Source of the DNA: Bacteroidales bacterium | GTDB taxonomy: Bacteria > Bacteroidota > Bacteroidia > Bacteroidales > UBA4181 | Direction of reading: 5' to 3' | Length of the DNA stretch: 42,763 nt | Assembly (NCBI GenBank): GCA_031275285.1 | Contig: JAISOY010000052.1 | Coordinates: 1 to 42,763 of the forward strand | Shown: positions 36,502 to 42,763 of the stretch, piece after piece | Layout of the letters: each line of letters starts with the position of its first letter | Numbering within the stretch: position 1 is the stretch's first letter | Made by a program: the position numbers and the translations under genes | The notes under the pieces: model-generated | Told to the model about the DNA's origin: nothing | Seen by the model: only the letters and a program-made list of their open reading frames with translations | Databases searched by the model: none

Positions 36502-37374
36502 TTACTTTATTGGTTTAAATATTCTTTTCCAGCGTTTTTTTCCTGATCCCGGATCATTCGATGAAAGTACCACAGATGCTTTACCGATGATATAATTTTC
36601 AGGGATCAGTCCGATGTATCTTGAGTCCTGCGAATTCAGCGCATAATCCCCGGCCATAAAATACCAGTTATTTATGAAAATATAGTGGCGGAGAGGAACA
36701 TCATCCACATAAACCATAGAATCAATCATGGTTACGGAAGACCCTGTTTCATACATGATCTGCTTTTTATACAACAGGTAATTCATGGGTGTTAATTGCA
36801 GGATATCGCCTGCACAGGGTATATACAGAGGACCAAAGTCCAGAATATTCCAGTTCAATAAGCTGTCCTTCGGGAAAGTCCGGTATACAGCCGGAGCAAA
36901 TCCACCTCTGTATAGGGATAATTCTTCCTGTCCGGGCAAATATCCGGTGTGAGCGGATAAACCGGAAATATGATAGTACCCGTTCCGTATGGACAGGCTG
37001 TCGCCCGGAAGGCCGATACAACGTTTGACAAAAAGGCGGTCGAGGTTCATCCGGATGGTATCACGTCCTTTCCGGTAAGGAAAATTGAACACTACCACAT
37101 CATTCCTTTTGATATTTCCGGTACCGGGCAGACGGATCATAGACGGATCATACCGGCCGAAGTCAAGTCCGGTGAAAATCCGCGCCCCATAGCTCCATTT
37201 GTTGACCAGGATAAAATCGCCGGGTAGCAGGGAGGGGGACATTGAATCGGAAGGAATCCGGTAAAAATTACACAGGAAAAGGCGGATAAAGATCACAATA
37301 CAGATGCATAGCAGCAAGTATAACAGATACCTGCCTGTACGCAAAACGTTCTTTTTGGTGTTCTTCACTCTCAT
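36502..37374 (-). CDS. Signal peptidase I (S26 family), divergent
   Basis: This 290-residue membrane peptidase cleaves signal peptides on the periplasmic side. One N-terminal helix (about 14-36) is followed by the catalytic box RIPSDSMSPSLLPGD with Ser44, then box D FVKRCIGLPGD with the general base Lys117, and box E GDYALNSQDSRYIG near 255. It overlaps the upstream Wzy-like gene by 4 bases (ATGA type), so the two are translationally coupled, and it closes the propeller/peptide cluster. A housekeeping leader peptidase would not be expected here, so a dedicated role in processing the cluster's own secreted products is likely. Confidence 0.92.
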   Translation of the reverse strand: MRVKNTKKNVLRTGRYLLYLLLCICIVIFIRLFLCNFYRIPSDSMSPSLLPGDFILVNKWSYGARIFTGLDFGRYDPSMIRLPGTGNIKRNDVVVFNFPYRKGRDTIRMNLDRLFVKRCIGLPGDSLSIRNGYYHISGLSAHTGYLPGQEELSLYRGGFAPAVYRTFPKDSLLNWNILDFGPLYIPCAGDILQLTPMNYLLYKKQIMYETGSSVTMIDSMVYVDDVPLRHYIFINNWYFMAGDYALNSQDSRYIGLIPENYIIGKASVVLSSNDPGSGKKRWKRIFKPIK

Positions 37375-39161
37375 GGAATCATCCGGTTATTATGGTCTTC
37401 CAGTATTTTCAGGGCTTCCTGTTTCATCTCATCGATGGCTTTGGTATGTATCTTTACCGGTTTATCCAGCAAATATCCGGCTGTAGCCGCCGCCTTTTCA
37501 TCCTGCCCGGTTTCATGATACAGTTTCATGAGGAGGAAAACAGGATAATGGCGGTTAGGGATAAGCTGCGAAGCATACCGGTACGCTGCTTCTGCCTTTT
37601 CGAATTCTTTCATCGATTTGTAATTATTACCCATACAATTGTGTACCATAGGATCGTTACCATAATGCAGATATTGTCCGAACATCCGGTTACCCTCTTC
37701 GTACATGCCGGCTGCGGAAAGGCATCTGCCGTATTCGAACAGGAACTGCTTCTGATGGGAAAGTAAAGGATACAGGTCCCGGTAATCGTAAACCAGATCA
37801 TGGTATTGTCCGGTATGGTAATACAATTGTAAGGAAGACCATTCTTCATAGGCCTTTTTCCGGGACAATACATGGAAAGAGGCATAGGCTGTGATCCCCA
37901 GACAAACGATGATTCCGGCAACCTGCCCCCATCGGGGTATAGTCAACGGCATTTCTTTTGAAGAAGATGCCGGAATAGCCAGCAGAAAAACAAATAAAAT
38001 ACTCAACGGAAGTACGCTGAAAGGATAAGAGAATGCCGCAAAGACAAGAAATGCCAACAATGCGCAGGATCCATTCCCTTTTTGCGTAACCGGACGGAAA
38101 CAACTGATCACCATTCCGGCAAACAGGATCAGGCCTGCAAGGCCCAGTTCCACTCCTGTCTGGACATATTCATTAAAAGCATATCCGGGATTGTCCGCAA
38201 CCATGACCTCTCCCTCTGTTCTTTCCCCGGACAGAAAATATCCGGCCTGTGCATCCCCATATACGGCAGGGAAACGTCCGTAGCCCACTCCGAATACAGG
38301 ATGTTCCCGAATAATACTTCCGCTGACCCTCCATATTAAACGGCGGCCGTCGGCCGAATCCTTTTTCATCAGGTACAATCCGGAGAGCAGGCCGGCAACA
38401 AGTATACAACACGCAACAATAGTGATGCGCACTTTCTTTCGCTGCCATAGTCCTCTCCATTTTCCGAACCTATACCGGGCATATTTCCATATTACCGCCA
38501 TACACCCTGCCAATGCGGCTATCCAGGCTGCACGGCTCATTGCCGCGGGAAGTACCAGCGCGGCGCCTGCCAATACCATTACCCCCAGCCAACGCTCCCA
38601 TTTCCGGCGGTTTTTGTCCAATATATGACCTAAAGCCAACGGTACACCGGCAGCTATAAATCCGGAGTAAGGACCCGGGTTGAACAAAGAGCCGGTAACG
38701 CTGTACAGATGGTGATACGCCGGCAACAGGCCGTATAACTGCAATAGTCCCCACACAGCTTCCACCAATACTGCCAGCAGGATCATATCCGGCAGGTATC
38801 TCCTGATCATCTTATTTTCAGCAGCAAAACGGACCATTACATACAAAGGGATCATCAGCAAAAAAAGCCACCAGTGCATAACGGGCCGGCCGTTCAGCAG
38901 TAAAAAGTTCAGGACTATATATATGACAAACAGGAATACCCATACATCCGTATTCCTTAATTTCGGCTTCGGGAATGTGTAAAAAAAGGTTACGGTTCCT
39001 GAAACCACTGTGATCCCCATTACAACAGCCAGCCAGAAATATTTTCCGGTAATGGTTTCACGCCATAAAGAAGGACAGATAATAACAACCGTAAACAACA
39101 CCATTCCAAGTGAAACGACGAATATTAAGGGAAATAACTTTTGGAGACGGATTAAAATCAT
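37371..39161 (-). CDS. O-antigen ligase/Wzy-like membrane protein with C-terminal TPRs
   Basis: This 596-residue protein has ten or more membrane helices up to about residue 420, including the Wzy_C-type region HPVFGVGYGRF followed by a long periplasmic loop and FNEYVQTGVELGLAGLILF, the hallmark of O-antigen ligases and polymerases. The last 150 residues are TPR-like (HNCMGNNYKSMKEFEKAEAAYRYASQ). Such proteins join glycans to lipid or protein carriers in the periplasm; related PglL enzymes glycosylate proteins. No LPS or capsule genes are near. It overlaps the signal peptidase gene by 4 bases. Its GC content is visibly higher than that of the genes from 39.3 to 42.7 kb. Confidence 0.9.
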   Translation of the reverse strand: MILIRLQKLFPLIFVVSLGMVLFTVVIICPSLWRETITGKYFWLAVVMGITVVSGTVTFFYTFPKPKLRNTDVWVFLFVIYIVLNFLLLNGRPVMHWWLFLLMIPLYVMVRFAAENKMIRRYLPDMILLAVLVEAVWGLLQLYGLLPAYHHLYSVTGSLFNPGPYSGFIAAGVPLALGHILDKNRRKWERWLGVMVLAGAALVLPAAMSRAAWIAALAGCMAVIWKYARYRFGKWRGLWQRKKVRITIVACCILVAGLLSGLYLMKKDSADGRRLIWRVSGSIIREHPVFGVGYGRFPAVYGDAQAGYFLSGERTEGEVMVADNPGYAFNEYVQTGVELGLAGLILFAGMVISCFRPVTQKGNGSCALLAFLVFAAFSYPFSVLPLSILFVFLLAIPASSSKEMPLTIPRWGQVAGIIVCLGITAYASFHVLSRKKAYEEWSSLQLYYHTGQYHDLVYDYRDLYPLLSHQKQFLFEYGRCLSAAGMYEEGNRMFGQYLHYGNDPMVHNCMGNNYKSMKEFEKAEAAYRYASQLIPNRHYPVFLLMKLYHETGQDEKAAATAGYLLDKPVKIHTKAIDEMKQEALKILEDHNNRMIP

Positions 39162-39277
39162 ACCTGAAAATATTTATTTTTCGGAGTTATTTAAGCACTT
39201 AGTGCTATTTATTGTTTCATTAAATTACATTAGTCGAATTGATTACGCTCATCGAATGCGACATTAATTTATTGGTA

Positions 39278-39883
39278 TTACTTAAAATACCTGTCACTAA
39301 CTATTTTCAGATATCTACTGGTTAATTCCGGCATAAGGCTATTAGGAACGAAAAACATGTTGGCTTTTCTATCTGTATCTGTTATTATGTAAAAAGGCTT
39401 ATTTTCAATGTTATTCGTCAATCCCAATATACAATCATCAGAAAAACACCTGTAGATTTTTTTTTCATGTATTCTATTTTTTATCCTAGAATCTATAGTA
39501 TGAGAAAAAATAATTATGTTTCCATTACTTGAAAAGTCTGGAAAAAAATCTTTTACGGAATTTACCGCATAATCTATACAAGAACTACAAATATCTTCAG
39601 ATGGAGGTATACAGATCATCAATGTTGAAGTTCTAATACTATCAAATAGAAAAAATTTATTTTTAGAATCTGTATAAACTTCCAGATTATTTAAATCTTT
39701 GCCATCATTTACCATTGAGAATAAGAATGAATTATATAAAATAACATTTTGTAAATCTGCTGTTTCTACTTTTTCAGTTATATTTTTTCTAGTAGACAAA
39801 AATCTATATATGATGACTGATTGTAGGATTAGAAAGCATAATGTGATGCTAAGTAACAATGAATAAATAGTTTTTTTGTTCAT
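39278..39883 (-). CDS. Membrane-anchored thioredoxin-like protein
   Basis: This 201-residue protein has one N-terminal membrane anchor (YSLLLSITLCFLILQSVIIY) and a periplasmic domain. The strand TLMICIPPSEDICSSCIDYAVNSVKDFF carries a CxxC motif (CSSC) at the head of a helix, and the strand-helix ending FFVPNSLMPELTSRYLKIV resembles the last part of TlpA-type folds. It may move disulfides in small secreted substrates; the cis-Pro of true thioredoxins is not obvious, so this is a fold-level guess. Its ATG follows the propeller gene stop by a single base. Two further cysteines (YRCFSDDC) lie in the middle. Confidence 0.75.
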   Translation of the reverse strand: MNKKTIYSLLLSITLCFLILQSVIIYRFLSTRKNITEKVETADLQNVILYNSFLFSMVNDGKDLNNLEVYTDSKNKFFLFDSIRTSTLMICIPPSEDICSSCIDYAVNSVKDFFPDFSSNGNIIIFSHTIDSRIKNRIHEKKIYRCFSDDCILGLTNNIENKPFYIITDTDRKANMFFVPNSLMPELTSRYLKIVSDRYFK

Positions 39884-39884
39884 C

Positions 39885-41030
39885 TTAATATTTGAGTTTA
39901 TACTTAATAATTACAGGATTATCTTCTTCTTTGATTTGGGATAAAATATTTTTTGATCTCAGATCTAACAAATCACTATCAACCAAATTTAAAATATCGA
40001 TAGGTTCACTTATACAATACATATATACATTGTCCAAAAATGACGGAGCTAATAAAATACTTCCTTCTTTAAATTTATGATTAACTAAATCATGATGCTT
40101 TGTTTGCTTGTTGTATCTTAATACCAAAGGCTTGTTTTGAAAATAAATAAATGCAATATGTATAAATTCATTCTCGCTTTTATTAAACACCCAGACAAAA
40201 CGCGAACTATTTTCCAGTAAAAACCTGTTATAAAATGCTTTATCTTGCTCATCAGGTAAATTATCTAATGTAAAGTTATATTTTCCAAAATCGTATTCCA
40301 TAACTTTAAACATGTTAGTATAACCAACAGTATCAACCTTATAAACCTCATTATTCGCGAATATATGGGTAAAATGTAACTCATTATTAAGTTCATAAAA
40401 AGGATATTGATTGGTGATTGGTAAGTAGTATGTTTTCTGAGGTATTGCACCATAAGATTTGATTACTTTTTTTTTGTCAGTAGAATATAATTGTATGGTC
40501 TTTTTTTGTTTACGTGCGTAAAATAAATACATTTCATCAGATAATCTTTTGAATTTTGATAGAGGTAGCAATGATCGTGGAAGGCTGATTTTTTTCACAT
40601 ATGTTCCATCTTTATCATAAATGTTTATACTTGCTGAAAAAGGGTCCAAAAACTCTAAATTACCTGAATATTTATTAATGTCAAAGTCTGTCATACTGGA
40701 ATATTCTTTTGGTCCTTTTCCTAACATTGGAAGGGTTGAATAAAGAAATTTCCCGTTGCTGTCAAAAACAAAAACAGCCTTTTGTTTTTGATCAAAAATG
40801 TAATAGCGATCAAGATACACCATCATTTTGGAGCAACCATTTAGTAAAGAGCTCTTACTGGTTTCTAATGGGATTAGTTCAATTTGTGATATCCATTCCT
40901 TATTTGATATTACTTTATCCTTTTGTGGATCGACCGAAATGATTAATGTATCAGATTCAAGAATTCTTTTATTGTTACATCCTGCAAGATGAATTAAAAG
41001 AAAACTAAATATTATGTAATATTTTTTCAT
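39885..41030 (-). CDS. 6-bladed beta-propeller lipoprotein, copy 1
   Basis: This 381-residue lipoprotein (lipobox HLAGC, Cys18) carries the opening motif of BF3843-like 6-bladed beta-propellers: IELIPLETSKSSLL, YYIFDQKQKAVFVFDSNGKFL and GKGPKEYSSMTDFDI. Blades repeat to the C-terminus, which ends IIKYKLKY. It is paralogous to the protein at 41516-42655. The family is abundant in Bacteroides, often beside NVEALA peptide genes; a role in binding the peptide or a surface ligand is inferred. Its start lies 20 bases from an inverted-repeat element that separates it from the peptide gene. Confidence 0.88.
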   Translation of the reverse strand: MKKYYIIFSFLLIHLAGCNNKRILESDTLIISVDPQKDKVISNKEWISQIELIPLETSKSSLLNGCSKMMVYLDRYYIFDQKQKAVFVFDSNGKFLYSTLPMLGKGPKEYSSMTDFDINKYSGNLEFLDPFSASINIYDKDGTYVKKISLPRSLLPLSKFKRLSDEMYLFYARKQKKTIQLYSTDKKKVIKSYGAIPQKTYYLPITNQYPFYELNNELHFTHIFANNEVYKVDTVGYTNMFKVMEYDFGKYNFTLDNLPDEQDKAFYNRFLLENSSRFVWVFNKSENEFIHIAFIYFQNKPLVLRYNKQTKHHDLVNHKFKEGSILLAPSFLDNVYMYCISEPIDILNLVDSDLLDLRSKNILSQIKEEDNPVIIKYKLKY

Positions 41031-41049
41031 ATTTAAAAATGAATTAAAA

Positions 41050-41157
41050 GAGGGTGTGTCAAAAGTCAGTTTATCTCCTGGAGAATCCGATATTCAAATT
41101 TGATTTCGGATAGGTATCCGAAGAAATAAACATTCAAAGTACTTTTGATACATCCTC
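41050..41157. repeat. 108-bp inverted-repeat element (MITE-like)
   Basis: Terminal arms GAGGGTGTGTCAAAAGT (41050-41066) and ACTTTTGATACATCCTC (41141-41157) are complementary at 15 of 17 positions. Inside are a perfect hairpin (TTCGGATA-GG-TATCCGAA, 41105-41122) and a looser overlapping repeat around ATCCGA. Size, layout and the GGGTGTGTCAAAA-type end resemble short non-autonomous IS relatives (MITEs). Read as minus-strand RNA it folds with two A-C mismatches and could also act as an attenuator between the peptide and propeller genes. Confidence 0.6.
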
Positions 41158-41164
41158 TTCTTAT

Positions 41165-41481
41165 TTAACAAGGTACTCCTGGAACACAAATTGTTGTTGT
41201 TCTTCCATTAAAATCAGTACATATTGTTTCACACATAGGTAATCCAAAAATACCAATAGAATATTCGTGCTCTTCATCCCAGCACCTACCGGACCCATTT
41301 GCATTACATACAATTTCAACTTCTGGAATTTCACCACCGTCAATAGGTTCATCATCCTCCAGAGCAATAATGTTCTTCAGGCTTAATTTAGCCACGCTTT
41401 CTCCTTTTACGGCGATGTTTACATTTACGGCAGCCAGCGCAATAAACAGTACTGCCCCGATACTTAAAAAACTTTTTTCAT
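41165..41481 (-). pseudogene. NVEALA-type secreted cysteine-rich peptide, leader out of frame
   Basis: The ATG at 41481 reads MKKVF then stops. One base more in its A6 run would give MKKSFLSIGAVLFIALAAVN and run on in frame to the stop at 41165, a protein of about 105 residues. The body starts with a leader helix, then KLSLKNIIALEDDE, which resembles the motif naming the NVEALA family, and ends in a tail with six cysteines (VC, RC, MC, IC, IC, PC). Downstream translation alone could begin at GTG 41395 and would give a 76-residue peptide without a leader. Whether this is a true mutation, programmed -1 slippage at A6, phase variation or a sequencing error is open. It lies between two propeller genes. 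Confidence 0.72.
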
Positions 41482-41515
41482 TGTGTATATAATCTATATA
41501 TTTTGTCGTTCATCA

Positions 41516-42655
41516 TTATTTGAATTTGTACCGTATAATTACAGAGTTATCATTTTCTTTAATATTCGATAATATTTTCCTGTTTTTTTCATCCAATACT
41601 TTTTCATTGATCACTAAAGATAAAAAATCCGGAGAAGCAGCTGAGTACAAATACTTATCATTGATAAATAAAGGCATACATTGAAAACCTTCCTTAAAAG
41701 TATGGAACAGAAAATGATCTTTATTTTTTTTATGGTATATAATGGTTTTTGCCTGCTGCCGGAACCAGAAACGGGTGATCAAGTAATCATTGTTCTCGAC
41801 ATTACATATGAAAGTAAAGGCATACTGATTGTTCCCGTAATTGCTGAAATCCATATAATACTTCATATCCTCATCAGGAGGCAGGAGGGAGATATCAAAA
41901 TTATACTCTCCAAAATCCCACTGGTGCCGATGTTTTAGTTCTAATTTATCTGAATCGATAGTGTATATATCGCCATTGGCCCCGTCATAAAAACACACGG
42001 TATCGTTACATACGTAAAAAGGAGAATTGGTGTGTTTGAATATGGTTTTATAATAAACAAAGTCGGGCCGTGGAAAACATTCTTTGATTATTTTTTTCTC
42101 CTTCCTGGAGTAAAAAAACATTTTGTTCCTCTTAGTAGTAGCTTCGAAATGTACATCGATATCTTCGGTGAGGTTGATCATATGGCGAGTAATTCTGGGC
42201 ACACGCAATTTTTTCACATACTTCTCAAATATATGGTCATAAATAAGAATTTCTCCAACCGAAGAGATGAATTCTGCATTTTGAGTATACCGATTGACAT
42301 TGAAATCTTCCATATCTATATATTCACCAGGTCCACGACCAATTTTATCCATTACTTTTATAAATACGCCCATTGAATCAAACATAAAAGCTTTTTTTTC
42401 CCTTGTATCAAGGATATAATACACACCTTCATCTTCAACAATTTTTTCAAAAGGATAATTGAATAGGGATTTTTCATTAGTTTCCAATGGAATTATATCG
42501 ATATCGGAAAAAATATCAAAAACAGATGTTTCATTTTCATTATCCAAGTTAACAAGTATGGCCACAGCCGGATCTTTTTTTATTTTTTGCTCGGTTCCGG
42601 ACTGGCATGCAGATAATATAGATATAATCAACAGGGCATAAATAAATATTTTCAT
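41516..42655 (-). CDS. 6-bladed beta-propeller lipoprotein, copy 2
   Basis: This 379-residue lipoprotein (lipobox ILSAC, Cys17) is a paralogue of the protein at 39885-41030. The diagnostic run is present: IDIIPLETNEKSLFNYPFEKI, VYYILDTREKKAFMFDSMG and KIGRGPGEYIDMEDFNV, then blades with repeated Y/F-x-x-x-x-I ends and a C-terminus IIRYKFK. It resembles the BF3843-type propellers of Bacteroides. It is followed after 34 bases by the peptide leader, so propeller and peptide are likely one transcript. A hairpin upstream separates it from a cut gene at the window edge. Confidence 0.9.
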   Translation of the reverse strand: MKIFIYALLIISILSACQSGTEQKIKKDPAVAILVNLDNENETSVFDIFSDIDIIPLETNEKSLFNYPFEKIVEDEGVYYILDTREKKAFMFDSMGVFIKVMDKIGRGPGEYIDMEDFNVNRYTQNAEFISSVGEILIYDHIFEKYVKKLRVPRITRHMINLTEDIDVHFEATTKRNKMFFYSRKEKKIIKECFPRPDFVYYKTIFKHTNSPFYVCNDTVCFYDGANGDIYTIDSDKLELKHRHQWDFGEYNFDISLLPPDEDMKYYMDFSNYGNNQYAFTFICNVENNDYLITRFWFRQQAKTIIYHKKNKDHFLFHTFKEGFQCMPLFINDKYLYSAASPDFLSLVINEKVLDEKNRKILSNIKENDNSVIIRYKFK

Positions 42656-42679
42656 TTTTTACAGTTTTAAGAATATGGT

Positions 42680-42698
42680 GGGAGATGTGATATCTCCC
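42680..42698 (-). terminator. Hairpin between cut upstream gene and propeller copy 2
   Basis: GGGAGAT / ATCTCCC form a perfect 7-bp stem with a 5-base loop in the 57 bases between the end of the cut gene and the propeller ATG. The T-run is weak, so partial termination or an attenuator is more likely than a full stop. Confidence 0.45.
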
Positions 42699-42712
42699 CC
42701 ATAAAATATTAA

Positions 42713-42763
42713 TTAACCCATTTCCATACCATGACAAAAGGCCATGACCCACTCCTGCCACGA
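42713..42763 (-). CDS. Partial gene: 3' end of an upstream gene
   Basis: One minus-strand frame is open from the right edge to TAA at 42715-42713 and would end with ...FCHGMEMG. A neighbouring frame is also open to a TAA a few bases later, so the frame is not certain. By analogy with the propeller-peptide order downstream, this could be the tail of another short cysteine-containing peptide, but 16 residues do not settle it. Confidence 0.3.
   Translation of the reverse strand, partial: SWQEWVMAFCHGMEMG

Noticed and set aside
39195..39212. Short AGCAC/GTGCT hairpin before the Wzy-like gene
   Set aside because: Only 5 bp with a 3-base loop and no T-run; too weak to call a terminator or operator.
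42549..42761. A 70-residue open frame at the right edge
   Set aside because: It overlaps the start and lipobox of propeller copy 2 in another frame and has no family resemblance; a shadow of the real gene.

Overview
The window reads as chromosomal DNA of a member of the Bacteroidota, most likely order Bacteroidales. Supporting signs are GldD/GldE homologues next to an Ssb gene, DUF4293 and DUF4834 proteins, a group II-type geranylgeranylglyceryl phosphate synthase, many SPII lipoproteins, BF3843-like 6-bladed beta-propeller lipoproteins with an NVEALA-type peptide gene, and promoters of the Bacteroidota form (TTG/TTTG about 19-23 bases before TAnnTTTG). No rRNA, tRNA, CRISPR array or intact transposase gene was seen. 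Both ends cut genes.

Layout. 1-4.9 kb (minus): a cut gene and a lipoprotein, then a TPR sensor histidine kinase co-directional with a secreted protein of Ig-like/OmpL47-type repeats. 5.2-9.3 kb (minus): a DUF368 polyprenyl-phosphate flippase, a large TPR protein and a lone rhamnulokinase. 9.5-15.7 kb (minus): GGGP synthase, Sfp-type phosphopantetheinyl transferase, GldD, GldE and Ssb, then an ABC-2 exporter pair. 15.9-18.6 kb (plus): a CstA-family transporter and a KDG-kinase-like PfkB sugar kinase, closed by a perfect 22-bp terminator stem. 18.7-22 kb (minus): DUF4293, DUF4834 and YfhO. 22.1-25.6 kb (plus): a DUF3316-like secreted protein, an orphan hisD and hemW.

25.6-27.1 kb is an AT-rich patch of small genes: a coiled-coil protein, a small HTH-like protein, and two tandem paralogous XRE/coiled-coil proteins. 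An outer-membrane beta-barrel gene follows and ends at a bidirectional terminator.

28.1-36.3 kb (minus) is one tight operon: lipoprotein adaptor, RND permease, GH16 lipoprotein, second RND permease. A secreted glycanase inside an efflux operon with two unlike pumps and no outer-membrane channel gene is unusual.

36.5-42.8 kb (minus) is the strongest candidate for a little-described system. It holds two paralogous beta-propeller lipoproteins, a six-cysteine NVEALA-type peptide between them, a membrane-anchored thioredoxin-like protein with a CSSC motif, an O-antigen-ligase/Wzy-like polytopic protein with TPRs, and a divergent signal peptidase I. Together these look like an export, disulfide-maturation and surface-assembly set for a small secreted peptide. 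The peptide's leader is out of frame by one base in an A6 run, and a 108-bp inverted-repeat element sits between the peptide gene and the next propeller gene.
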